This document shows positions 24,904 through 33,111 of a stretch of 64,000 nucleotides of DNA, piece by piece. The DNA is taken from assembly GCF_041053105.1 (NCBI RefSeq), contig NZ_CP163444.1, forward strand, positions 3,100,001 to 3,164,000, read 5' to 3'. The stretch comes from Streptomyces sp. R44. Its GTDB lineage: Bacteria; Actinomycetota; Actinomycetes; Streptomycetales; Streptomycetaceae. Under the pieces are notes generated by a model. That model did no database searches. It worked only from the letters and a program-made list of their open reading frames with translations, and had not been told where the DNA came from. The position numbers and the translations under genes were made by a program. Position 1 is the first letter of the stretch. The number at the start of each line of letters is the position of its first letter.

Positions 24904-26496
24904 TCAGCTGTACGGGTCACCCGACCTCAACTCGCCCTCCCCGGAGGGGTTCTCACCCTCCCGGGGAGGGAGCAGCGCGGACGCCCGGCGGATGGCGTCG
25001 GCCAGCTCGCGGACCACCGCGGAACCCGAGCGGTCGGCGATCGCCCCGGCGCGGTGCGTGAGCTCCGGGAGGCCCGGCGCGCCCGGCAGGTCGCCACCGC
25101 GCAGGGCGTCCGCGAAGTAGGCGGCGATCGCCGTGAGTTGCAGGCTGTCGTGGCCCTCGCCCCAGATGTCGCCGGTCAGCGCGGCCGTCCCGACCGTGCC
25201 GGAGCGCTCGTGCGGGGCCCGGGTCCGCGGGTCGAGCCAGCGGACCGTCGCGGTGGCGACCGCCCCCGTGGTCCCGGGCCGGGTCTTCACCGCGTAGAGC
25301 GCGGTGACCGTGTGGCCGGCCCCGACCTCGCCGCCGTCCACCCGGTCGTTCCGGAAGTCCTCGTCGGCGACCTCCCGGTTCTCGTAGCCGATGAGCCGGA
25401 ACCTCTCGACGGTCCGCCGGTCGAAGGCGACCTGCGCCTTGGCGTCGCGGGCGCGCAGCTCGACATGGGCGGGCAGCTGGTCGACGAAGACCTTGCGGGC
25501 CTGCGCCGAGTTGGCGACGTACGTCGTCTGCCCGTCGCCCTTGTCGGCGAGCCGCTCCATGAAGTCGTCGCCGTACTCGCTGCCGACGCCGACGCCGAAG
25601 AGGGTGATCCCGTACGTCCTGCGCTCCTCGTCGATGCGCTTGAGGATCGATTCGGCCTCGGTGTCACCGGAGTTGGCGAGCGCGTCGGAGAGCAGCACCA
25701 CCCGGTTGGTGGCGCCCTCGCGGTGGCCGGCGACGGCGACGTCGTAACCGGTGCGGACGCCCGCCTCCACATTGGTGGAGTTGCTCGTCGCGAGCGCGTC
25801 GACGGCCTCGCGGATCCGGCCGCGGGCGTCCCCGACGCGGGTCATGGGCAGCCGGGTCTCGGCCTCGTCGCTGAAGGTGACGAGCGCGATCGAGTCGTCG
25901 TCGCGCAACTGGTCGGCCAGCAGCCCGAGGGACTCCTTGACCAGGTCGAGCCGGCCCGGCTCGCCCATCGAGCCGGAGACGTCGACGACGAAGGTGAGGG
26001 CCGCGGGCGGGCGTTCGGCCTCGCGGTCGGCGCCCCGGGTGGCGAGCCCGACGCGGACCAGGGACCAGCCGTCCCGCCCGGCGCGGGCCCCGTCGAGGGT
26101 CACACTGAAACCGTCGTCCTTCGGGCGCTCGTAGTCGGGGCGGAAGCTGTTGACGAACTCCTCGGGGCGCACGGTCGCCGGGTCGGGCAGCCGCCCCTCG
26201 GCGAGAGTGCGGCGGGCGTAGCCGTACGAGGCGGTGTCCACGTCGAGCGCGAAGGTGGACAGGTAGTCGGGGGCGGGCGTCGGCGGGCGCTGCTCGCCCT
26301 CACGGGGCGCGGCGGTGCGGCCGTCGGGGGCGGCGGCGCCGCCCTTGGGCGCCCGCGCGCCCGCCCGGTCGCTGCTGCTTCCGCCGCCGCTCGCGGAGCA
26401 GCCGGCGGCGGCGAGGCCGGCCGCGAGCAGCGCCGCGACCACGGCCGGGAACCGGGTCCGGTGGCGCCGGGCGGCCGGCCTGTCGTGTCGTTCCAT
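24904..26496 (-). CDS. von Willebrand factor A domain lipoprotein (YfbK-like)
   Basis: 530 residues. Lipobox LAAAGC (Cys near residue 33) marks a lipoprotein. After a Ser/Pro-rich linker come the conserved YLSTFALDVDTASYGYARRTL N-domain, the vWA domain with MIDAS motif FVVDVSGSMG and ALVTFSDEAE, DALANSGDTE, and the DUF3520-type C-terminus (FDRRTVERFRLIGYENR, LTAIAAYFADALRG). Anchored outside the membrane; probably a metal-dependent adhesion or assembly protein. ATG 26496 has GGGGAG 5 bases upstream. Divergent from the regulator at 26712. Confidence 0.9.
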   Translation of the reverse strand: MERHDRPAARRHRTRFPAVVAALLAAGLAAAGCSASGGGSSSDRAGARAPKGGAAAPDGRTAAPREGEQRPPTPAPDYLSTFALDVDTASYGYARRTLAEGRLPDPATVRPEEFVNSFRPDYERPKDDGFSVTLDGARAGRDGWSLVRVGLATRGADREAERPPAALTFVVDVSGSMGEPGRLDLVKESLGLLADQLRDDDSIALVTFSDEAETRLPMTRVGDARGRIREAVDALATSNSTNVEAGVRTGYDVAVAGHREGATNRVVLLSDALANSGDTEAESILKRIDEERRTYGITLFGVGVGSEYGDDFMERLADKGDGQTTYVANSAQARKVFVDQLPAHVELRARDAKAQVAFDRRTVERFRLIGYENREVADEDFRNDRVDGGEVGAGHTVTALYAVKTRPGTTGAVATATVRWLDPRTRAPHERSGTVGTAALTGDIWGEGHDSLQLTAIAAYFADALRGGDLPGAPGLPELTHRAGAIADRSGSAVVRELADAIRRASALLPPREGENPSGEGELRSGDPYS

Positions 26497-26711
26497 CTCA
26501 TCTCCCCCTCTTCGTCGGGCACTTGTGAATGTGACGAACGAGAGGCCCGCTCGGAGCAGTCGAAGGAGTTGCGGATGGATCTCGATGCGGCAACGGCGAC
26601 ACGGGTGAAGCCGGGTGGCATAGATTCGCCATCCTTTTCAACAGGGGTTGTCACCGTGTGCAGTCGCATGCGTACATGGAGTGGACATCGATCGGGCGGG
26701 GGTGGTGAGCG

Positions 26712-27431
26712 GTGGCAGAGAGCGCGGGCTCCGTGATGCTCGCCCGTTCGGCGATGAACCGGGCCGCGACCGAGGGACAGCGGCCCGCCGGGCGGCCGGT
26801 CCGGGGCGCGCGGCGCATCAGTGCCGCGCTCGCCGGGCTGGCCGCCTCCACCCGGCACGAGTTGCTGACCTTCGACGACCCGGTCGCGTCCGCGGGCTTC
26901 GCGATCCCCGAGCCGTTCCTGGAGCTGGCGGGAGCGTGCATGCGGGCCGCGGCGGAGCGGGCCGAGGAGGTCAGACGGATCGTCCCCCGGCATGCGCTGC
27001 CCCGGCTCGAAGGGGGGCTCCGGATCCCCGGCCGGGCCCGCCTCGCGGAGGCCATCCCGTTCAAGATGATCCTCGTCGACCGGACGGTCGCCGCGGTCCC
27101 GCTCGATCTGGAGCTGCTCTACAACGGGCTGTTGCTCATCCGGGACCCGGTCGTGGTGCAGGCCCTCGTCCGGGCCCATCACGCCTGCTGGGCGGCGGCC
27201 GAGGACCTGACGTACGCGGTGCCGCCCCCGCCACCGCCCCGTGATCTGCCGCACCAGCTGCGGCCGGTGCTCGACGCCCTCCTGTCGGGGGTCACGGACG
27301 AGACGGCGGCCGCCCGGCTCGGCATGTCCGCGCGGACCTACAGCCGCAGGGTGGGCGAGCTGATGGCGGCCCTGGGCACGACGAGCCGCTTCCGCGCGGG
27401 CGCGGAAGCGGCTCGGAGGGGGTGGTTGTGA
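26712..27431 (+). CDS. LuxR/TrmB-like helix-turn-helix regulator
   Basis: 239 residues from GTG 26712. Body IPEPFLELAGACMRAAAER, AIPFKMILVDRTVAAVPLDL and LIRDPVVVQALVRAHHACW is the actinobacterial family of LuxR-like regulators; the C-terminus LLSGVTDETAAARLGMSARTYSRRVGELMAALG is a LuxR-type HTH. No signal receiver Asp motif is visible. Its last codons overlap a perfect 14-bp-stem hairpin, and it converges on the ABC permease with a 6-base gap. The RBS is weak, so the start is uncertain. Confidence 0.78.
   Translation: MAESAGSVMLARSAMNRAATEGQRPAGRPVRGARRISAALAGLAASTRHELLTFDDPVASAGFAIPEPFLELAGACMRAAAERAEEVRRIVPRHALPRLEGGLRIPGRARLAEAIPFKMILVDRTVAAVPLDLELLYNGLLLIRDPVVVQALVRAHHACWAAAEDLTYAVPPPPPPRDLPHQLRPVLDALLSGVTDETAAARLGMSARTYSRRVGELMAALGTTSRFRAGAEAARRGWL
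27383..27414. terminator. Hairpin embedded in the regulator's 3' coding sequence
   Basis: GAGCCGCTTCCGCG (27383-27396), loop CGGG, and its exact complement (27401-27414) lie inside the last 16 codons of the LuxR-like gene. With only 6 bases between the two convergent stop codons it can serve as terminator for transcripts from either side. Confidence 0.65.
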
Positions 27432-27437
27432 GACCGG

Positions 27438-28301
27438 TTACGACACGATGTCCTTGCGGGCGAAGCCGCGGAAGGCGAGCGCGAAGAGGACCAGGGCGTA
27501 CGTGAGGGAGATCGCCGTGCCCTTCACCATGCCGCCCCACTCCAGCTGGGGCTGGAGCGCGTCGATCCAGGCGAACTGCCAGTGCGCGGGCAGGAAGTCG
27601 CGCCAGTCGCCGAGCGCCGTGACGGCGTCCAGGACGTTGCCGACGATGGTCAGGCCGACGGCGCCGCCCACCGCGCCGAGCGGGGCGTCGGTGCGGGTGG
27701 ACAGCCAGAAGGCGAGGCCGGCGGTGACCAGTTGGGAGGCGAAGACGAAGACGACGGCGATCCCGAGCCGCACCACGGCGTCCCCGGCGGGGATCGAACC
27801 GCCGGTGGGCAGCTGGAGCGGACCCCAGCCGTAGGCGACCGTGCCCGCCGCGAGGGCCACGAGCGGGAGGAGGACCATCGCGGCCGCGCTGTAGGCGAGG
27901 GCCACCGCCAGCTTGGAGGCGAGGAGCCGGGAGCGCGGGACGGGCGCGGCGAGCAGATACCGCAGGGAGGACCAGCTCGCCTCGGAGGCGACCGTGTCCC
28001 CGCAGAACAGTGCCACCGGAATGACGAGGAGGAAGCCGGCCGAGACGAAGAGGCAGGTCGCCGCGAAGTTGGCGCCGGAGGCCGTCGCCGTGTCCATCAG
28101 GGTGATGCGGCCGTTGCGGTCGCCGTCGGAGCCGCCGATCGCGAAGGCCGCGATCAGGACGAAGGGCAGGGCGGCGAGGATGGCGCCCATGACCATGGTC
28201 CGCCGGCGCTTCCACTGGCGGAGGGCCTCGACGCGCAGGGGCAGGGTGCGTCCGGGCCGGTAGCCGGGGGCACTCGTCGACAGGGTGGCCGTGGCGGTCA
28301 C
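27438..28301 (-). CDS. ABC-2 type transporter permease
   Basis: 287 residues, six membrane helices (for example MVMGAILAALPFVLIAAFAI, FLLVIPVALFCGD, LVALAAGTVAYGWG, LVTAGLAFWLSTR). The SEASWSSLRYLLAAPVPRSRLLASKL segment after helix 2 is typical of ABC-2 permeases that pair with a separate ATPase. GTG 28301 overlaps the stop of the hydrolase-ATPase gene (GTGA), so this is that protein's partner. Substrate unknown. Confidence 0.88.
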   Translation of the reverse strand: MTATATLSTSAPGYRPGRTLPLRVEALRQWKRRRTMVMGAILAALPFVLIAAFAIGGSDGDRNGRITLMDTATASGANFAATCLFVSAGFLLVIPVALFCGDTVASEASWSSLRYLLAAPVPRSRLLASKLAVALAYSAAAMVLLPLVALAAGTVAYGWGPLQLPTGGSIPAGDAVVRLGIAVVFVFASQLVTAGLAFWLSTRTDAPLGAVGGAVGLTIVGNVLDAVTALGDWRDFLPAHWQFAWIDALQPQLEWGGMVKGTAISLTYALVLFALAFRGFARKDIVS

Positions 28302-30961
28302 GCGGCTCCTCCGATCAGGGTGAGGAAGGCGTCCTCCAGACGCCGGTGGGGGCCGACGCCGGTGAGCGGGACGTCCAGGCGGACGAGTTCGCCGATCAGG
28401 GCGGTCGGTTCGAGGCCGTCGAGGCGGACCAGGAGGCCGCCGTCGGCGCGGGCGGCGGAGCCGACGCCCGGCAGGGCGCCGATCTTCTCGACCAGCGCGT
28501 CGGGGACGGTCTCGTCGAGGGTGACGAGCAGGGTGTCGCCGGAGCCGGTGATCTCGGCGACCGGTCCGGCCTGCACGAGCTGCCCCCGGTCCATGACGAC
28601 CAGATGGGTGCAGGACTGTTCGACCTCGGCGAGGAGGTGGCTGGAGACGATGACGGTCCGGCCGCCGGCCGCGTACCGGATCATCACCTCGCGCATCTCG
28701 CGGATCTGCGGCGGGTCGAGGCCGTTGGTCGGCTCGTCGAGGATCAGCAGGTCGGGCAGGCCCAGCATGGCCTGGGCGAGGGCGAGGCGCTGCCGCATGC
28801 CCTGCGAGTAGGTGCGGACGGCCCGTTCGAGGGCGCCGCCCAGGTTCGCGATCCGCAGGGCCTCGTCGACGTGGGCGTCCTCGGCGGGGCGTCCGGTGGC
28901 CTTCCAGTACAGGTCCAGGTTCTCCCGGCCCGAGAGGTGCGGCAGGAAGCCCGCGCCCTCGACGAAGGCGCCGACGCGGGAGAGGACCGGGGCGCCGGGC
29001 CTGATGGCCTGGCCGAAGACCCGGATCTCGCCCTCGTCGGGGGTGATGAGGCCCATCAGCATGCGCAGGGTGGTGGTCTTGCCCGCGCCGTTCGGGCCGA
29101 GGAGGCCGAGGACCTGGCCCTGTTCGACGCGGAAGGAGAGGTCGCGGACGCTGTACCGGTCGCCGCCCTTGTACTTCTTCGACAGGGCGGTGATCTGGAG
29201 CGGTACGGCGGCCAGGTCGGGGTCCGGCGCGGGGGCGGTCGTCCGGCGGCGGGCCGTGAGCAGCAGGGCGGCGGCAGCGGCGAGGCCGAGGAGCGGCAGG
29301 CCCCACACCCACCAGGGCAGGGCGGCGGCCTGAGTGGCGAGGCCGGGCGCGGTGGGCACGGTGAGCGGGCCCTCGACGGCGACGGTATAGCCGGCGGGGA
29401 CCGTCGGGGAGGCGTAGCCGAGGTCGGTGGCGGCGACGACGAGCCGCAGCCGGTGCCCGGCCTCCACCTCGTGGTCGATCGCGGGCAGCGTCAGCGTGAC
29501 GCTCTTCCCGGCCTTGGCGCCCTCGACGCGGACGGGGGTGACGAGCTGGGCGGGCAGCACCTGCTGCCGTCCGTCGGGCCCCACGTCGTACACCTTGGCG
29601 AAGAGGACGGCGGAGCCGTCGGCGGCGGTGGAGGTGACCTTGACGCGGACGGTCGGCGTGCCGGTGATCCGCATCGCCTCGGTCCCCGGCTTCGCGTCGA
29701 AGCGGGCGTGCTGGCCGGGGAAGTCGAGGGAGAGGCCGACGCCCAGGGAGGAGAGTCCGGTGAGTCCGCCGCCGAGGCCGGGGACGGCGGAGACGGCGGG
29801 CGGTGCGGCGCCCGGCGGGTTGGTGAAGGTCTGCGGCGGCCCGCCGAGGGCGAGGCGCGTGGGGCCGGAGGTGAGCCCGGGGTAGCGGTCGGCGGTCGCG
29901 GCGCGCAGGGTGGCCTGTCCGTCGGTGGAGTCGACGCCGCCGGTGCGGCTGACCCGGAAGGCGGGGCCGGTGTCGACGGCGGTGTCGCGCTTCAGCCAGC
30001 GGTCGAACCAGGTGCTGACGCGCTGTTCGACGCGCTCGGTCTCGCGGTCGCCGCCGTCGTGGCCGCCGGCGATCCAGTCGACGGCGACGGGCGCGCCGTT
30101 GGCCGTGAGGGTGCGGGCCATGGCGTCGGACTGGGCGAGGGTGAAGAGGGAGTCGGACTGACCCTGGACGAGGAGCGCGGGCACCTTGACGCGGGCGCCG
30201 ACGGCGGAGGGGCTGCGGGCTTCGAGGACGGCGCGGGCGGCCGCGTCGGGCTTCCCCGCGACGGCGACGCGCTGGTAGAGGGAGCAGAGCTCGGCGGTGA
30301 ACCGGCCGCAGGAGGCGCCCTTGCCCGGGGAGGCGGCCTTGCCCGGGGAGCCGGCCTCGGTCGGGGAGCCGGCCGAGAAGAAGATCCCGGCCCAGAGCTT
30401 CTTGAAGACGCCGTTCGGGAAGAGGGCGTCGGCGAGGTTCCAGTAGGTGATCTGCGGGGCGATCGCGTCGACGCGCGGGTCGTGGCCGGCGGCGAGCAGG
30501 GAGATCGCGCCGCCGTAGGAGGCGCCGGTGACGCCGACGCGCGGGTCGCCGGGCCTGTCGAGGAGGACCTCGGGGCGGGCGGCGAGCCAGTCGATCAGCT
30601 TCGAGACGTCCTTGACCTCGTGGGCGGGGTCGTTGAGGCCGATCTCCCCGGTGGAGGCGCCGAAGCCGCGGGCGGACCAGGTGAGGACGGCGTAGCCGTC
30701 GCGGGCGAGGCCCTCGGCCTGGGCGCGGACGTCGTCCTTGGAGCCGCCGAAGCCGTGGCCGAGGAGGACGGCGGGCCGTCGGCCGTCGCCCGCGCCGGTG
30801 AAGTACGAGGTGTCGAGCCGTACCCCGTCGACGTCGAGCATCCGGTCCGCGCGGTGCACGGGCGGCGGGTCGTCCTGGGCGACGGCGGTCCAGGTGCCGG
30901 CGCCCGCGAGGACGGCGAGCGCTGCGGTGACCGCGGCCCACCGGGGAAGTCGGAGTCGCAT
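28298..30961 (-). CDS. Extracytoplasmic alpha/beta hydrolase fused to ABC transporter ATPase
   Basis: 887 residues. A signal/anchor helix (AAVTAALAVLAGAGTWTAVA) leads to a CocE/S15-like hydrolase: LLGHGFGGSKDD, nucleophile GASYGG, candidate Asp in GQSDSLF, His in AGGHDGG, then a beta-rich domain (to about 540). One helix (PWWVWGLPLLGLAAAAALLLTA) joins a complete ABC ATPase: GPNGAGKTTTLRMLMG, signature YSQGMRQRL, Walker B LLILDEPTNGLD, switch His SSHLLAEVEQ. Topology therefore places the hydrolase outside and the ATPase inside. Three 18-bp repeats encode a GSPTEAGSPGKAASPGKG loop. The permease follows, coupled. It may process a peptide or ester linked to transport. Confidence 0.9.
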   Translation of the reverse strand: MRLRLPRWAAVTAALAVLAGAGTWTAVAQDDPPPVHRADRMLDVDGVRLDTSYFTGAGDGRRPAVLLGHGFGGSKDDVRAQAEGLARDGYAVLTWSARGFGASTGEIGLNDPAHEVKDVSKLIDWLAARPEVLLDRPGDPRVGVTGASYGGAISLLAAGHDPRVDAIAPQITYWNLADALFPNGVFKKLWAGIFFSAGSPTEAGSPGKAASPGKGASCGRFTAELCSLYQRVAVAGKPDAAARAVLEARSPSAVGARVKVPALLVQGQSDSLFTLAQSDAMARTLTANGAPVAVDWIAGGHDGGDRETERVEQRVSTWFDRWLKRDTAVDTGPAFRVSRTGGVDSTDGQATLRAATADRYPGLTSGPTRLALGGPPQTFTNPPGAAPPAVSAVPGLGGGLTGLSSLGVGLSLDFPGQHARFDAKPGTEAMRITGTPTVRVKVTSTAADGSAVLFAKVYDVGPDGRQQVLPAQLVTPVRVEGAKAGKSVTLTLPAIDHEVEAGHRLRLVVAATDLGYASPTVPAGYTVAVEGPLTVPTAPGLATQAAALPWWVWGLPLLGLAAAAALLLTARRRTTAPAPDPDLAAVPLQITALSKKYKGGDRYSVRDLSFRVEQGQVLGLLGPNGAGKTTTLRMLMGLITPDEGEIRVFGQAIRPGAPVLSRVGAFVEGAGFLPHLSGRENLDLYWKATGRPAEDAHVDEALRIANLGGALERAVRTYSQGMRQRLALAQAMLGLPDLLILDEPTNGLDPPQIREMREVMIRYAAGGRTVIVSSHLLAEVEQSCTHLVVMDRGQLVQAGPVAEITGSGDTLLVTLDETVPDALVEKIGALPGVGSAARADGGLLVRLDGLEPTALIGELVRLDVPLTGVGPHRRLEDAFLTLIGGAA
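30315..30368. repeat. Three 18-bp tandem repeats in the hydrolase-ATPase gene
   Basis: Units 30315-30332, 30333-30350 and 30351-30368 each end in CGGGGAG; the first two differ at one base. They code for a Gly/Ser/Pro-rich loop in the hydrolase lid region. Confidence 0.85.
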
Positions 30962-31032
30962 GGTGTCGAGCCTAGGTGGCCGGGCCGCACGGCACGGGTG
31001 ACCACGGACGGAAATCGGCGGCCTCCTCAGGT

Positions 31033-31055
31033 CGTACGCAGTACGGTCCGCGTAC
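31033..31055. promoter_or_regulatory. Dyad CGTAC-GCA-GTACG upstream of GNAT gene
   Basis: CGTACGCAGTACG (31033-31045) is a 5-3-5 inverted repeat, and GCGTAC at 31050-31055 repeats the half site. It lies about 50 bases before the acetyltransferase start, in a 143-bp divergent gap. Possible operator; regulator unknown. Confidence 0.35.
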
Positions 31056-31104
31056 AGCAGGCGCGGTACGCGCGCACACGGGCGCGCGGACAGAAGGAGA
31101 CGGC

Positions 31105-31527
31105 GTGGAGATCCGGCGGGCGACGACGGTGGCCGAACTGCTGGCGGCGGAGCACCTGTACGACAGCCCGCCCCGGGAGGAATGGGCGGCCCGCTTCCTG
31201 GCGGCGCCCGGCCATCTCCTGCTGATCGCGTACGCGGAGGACGGCTTCCCGGCCGGGTTCGTCTCCGGCATCGAGATGCACCACCCCGACAAGGGCACGG
31301 AGATGTGCCTGTACGAGTTGTCGGTGGACGAGTCCCACCGGCGGCGCGGGATCGGGCGGGCGTTGTCGGAGGCCCTGGTGGCGGAGGCGCGGGCGCGCGG
31401 CTGTTACGGCGCCTGGGTCGGTGTGGACACGGACAACGCCCCCGCTCTGGCCACCTACCGTTCGGCGGGGGCGGTCGACGAGGGCGTGTTCACGATGCGC
31501 GGCTGGCCGCTGGGCGAGGACGACTGA
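31105..31527 (+). CDS. GNAT family N-acetyltransferase (AAC(3)-I-like)
   Basis: 140 residues. The acetyl-CoA loop is clear: LYELSVDESHRRRGIGRALSEALVAEARARG (Q/RxxGxG/A as RRRGIG), then DTDNAPALATYRSAGAVDEG and the C-terminal FTMRGW. The layout resembles AAC(3)-I aminoglycoside acetyltransferases, but nothing proves that substrate. GTG 31105 follows AAGGAGA by 4 bases; a longer frame upstream is low-complexity. Followed by a strong bidirectional terminator. Confidence 0.85.
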   Translation: MEIRRATTVAELLAAEHLYDSPPREEWAARFLAAPGHLLLIAYAEDGFPAGFVSGIEMHHPDKGTEMCLYELSVDESHRRRGIGRALSEALVAEARARGCYGAWVGVDTDNAPALATYRSAGAVDEGVFTMRGWPLGEDD

Positions 31528-31536
31528 CACGGGGAA

Positions 31537-31572
31537 GGCCCCCGGGGTGTGCTGTCCAGCACCCCGGGGGCC
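31537..31572. terminator. Bidirectional terminator between GNAT and mmsA
   Basis: A perfect 13-bp stem GGCCCCCGGGGTG / CACCCCGGGGGCC (31537-31549, 31560-31572) with a 10-base loop sits between two convergent genes. No U-tract follows, as is usual in Streptomyces. Confidence 0.85.
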
Positions 31573-31594
31573 GTTCGAGGGCCTGCGGGTCCCG

Positions 31595-33097
31595 TCAGTG
31601 GTTGCGCGGGAAGCCCAGGTCGACGCCCGCGGGGGCCTCGGACGGGTCCGGCCAGCGGGTGGTGACGACCTTGCCGCGGGTGTAGAAGTGCACGCCGTCG
31701 TTGCCGTAGATGTGGTGGTCGCCGAAGAGCGAGTCCTTCCAGCCGCCGAAGGAGTGGTAGCCCACCGGCACCGGGATCGGCACGTTCACGCCGACCATGC
31801 CGGCCTCGACCTCCAGCTGGAAGCGGCGGGCGGCGCCGCCGTCGCGGGTGAAGATCGCGGTGCCGTTGCCGAACGGCGAGGCGTTGATGAGGGCCAGGCC
31901 CTCCTCGTACGACTCGGCGCGCAGCACGCAGAGCACCGGGCCGAAGATCTCGTCCTGGTAGGCCTTGGCCGAGGTCGGGACGTGGTCCAGGAGGGACAGG
32001 CCGATCCAGTGGCCGTTCTCGTGGCCGTCGACGGTGTAGCCGGTGCCGTCGAGGACGACCTCGCAGCCCTCGTCCGCCGCGCCCTTCACGTAGGAGGCGA
32101 CCTTGTCGCGGTGGACGGCCGTGATGAGCGGGCCCATCTCGGAGGTCGGGTCGGTGCCGGGACCGATCTTGATCTTCTCGGCGCGCTCGCGGATCTTCTG
32201 CACCAGCTCGTCGCCGATGGCGCCGACCGCGACGACGGCGGAGATCGCCATGCAGCGCTCGCCGGCGGAGCCGTAGGCCGCGGAGACGGCCGCGTCGGCG
32301 GCGGCGTCGAGGTCGGCGTCCGGGAGGACCAGCATGTGGTTCTTCGCGCCGCCGAGCGCCTGGACGCGCTTGCCGTTGGCGGAGGCGGTGGTGTGGATGT
32401 AGCGGGCGATCGGGGTGGAGCCGACGAAGGAGATCGCGGAGACGTCCGGGTGCTCCAGGAGGCGGTCGACGGCCACCTTGTCGCCGTGCAGGACGTTGAA
32501 GACGCCGTCGGGGAGGCCCGCCTCGGCGAGCAGCTCGGCGATCTTCAGGGACGGCGAGGGGTCCTTCTCGCTGGGCTTGAGGATGAAGGTGTTGCCGGTC
32601 GCGATGGCGATCGGGAACATCCACATCGGCACCATGGCCGGGAAGTTGAAGGGCGTGATGCCGGCGACGACGCCGACGGGCTGGCGGATGGAGGCCACGT
32701 CCACGCGGTTGGAGACCTGGGTGGACAGCTCGCCCTTGAGCTGGGTGGTGATGCCGCAGGCCAGGTCGACGATCTCCAGGCCGCGGGCGACCTCGCCGAG
32801 CGCGTCGGAGTGGACCTTGCCGTGCTCGGCGACGATCAGCTCGGCGATCGCGTCGCGGTTGGCGTCGAGCAGCGCGCGGAACTTGAAGAGGATCGTGGTG
32901 CGCTGGGCGAGCGAGGAGGTGCCCCAGGTCGCGAAGGCGTCCTTCGCGGCGGCGACGGCGGCGTCGACCTCGTCGACGGAGGCGAGCGCGACCTTGGTGG
33001 TGACGGCGCCGGTGGCCGGGTCGGTGACCGGGCCCCAGTTGCCCGACGTGCCCTCGACGGTCTTGCCACCGATCCAGTGGTGGACGGTCTTCGTCAT
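31595..33097 (-). CDS. mmsA: CoA-acylating methylmalonate-semialdehyde dehydrogenase
   Basis: 500 residues, standard for MmsA/IolA. Converts methylmalonate semialdehyde (or malonate semialdehyde from inositol) to propionyl- or acetyl-CoA with NAD+ and CoA. Motifs: ITPFNFPAMVPMWMFPIAIA, FVGSTPIARYIHTTA, the catalytic Cys in SAGERCMAIS, and the C-terminal PVPVGYHSFGGWKDSLFGD typical of this subfamily. It starts 14 bases after iolD, so in this operon it supplies the last inositol step (iolA role). Confidence 0.95.
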   Translation of the reverse strand: MTKTVHHWIGGKTVEGTSGNWGPVTDPATGAVTTKVALASVDEVDAAVAAAKDAFATWGTSSLAQRTTILFKFRALLDANRDAIAELIVAEHGKVHSDALGEVARGLEIVDLACGITTQLKGELSTQVSNRVDVASIRQPVGVVAGITPFNFPAMVPMWMFPIAIATGNTFILKPSEKDPSPSLKIAELLAEAGLPDGVFNVLHGDKVAVDRLLEHPDVSAISFVGSTPIARYIHTTASANGKRVQALGGAKNHMLVLPDADLDAAADAAVSAAYGSAGERCMAISAVVAVGAIGDELVQKIRERAEKIKIGPGTDPTSEMGPLITAVHRDKVASYVKGAADEGCEVVLDGTGYTVDGHENGHWIGLSLLDHVPTSAKAYQDEIFGPVLCVLRAESYEEGLALINASPFGNGTAIFTRDGGAARRFQLEVEAGMVGVNVPIPVPVGYHSFGGWKDSLFGDHHIYGNDGVHFYTRGKVVTTRWPDPSEAPAGVDLGFPRNH

Positions 33098-33111
33098 GAC
33101 GAGTTACTCCT

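Noticed and set aside
31105-31527. Aminoglycoside resistance gene
   Set aside because: GNAT loop resembles AAC(3)-I but the fold is shared by many acetyltransferases; substrate cannot be claimed.
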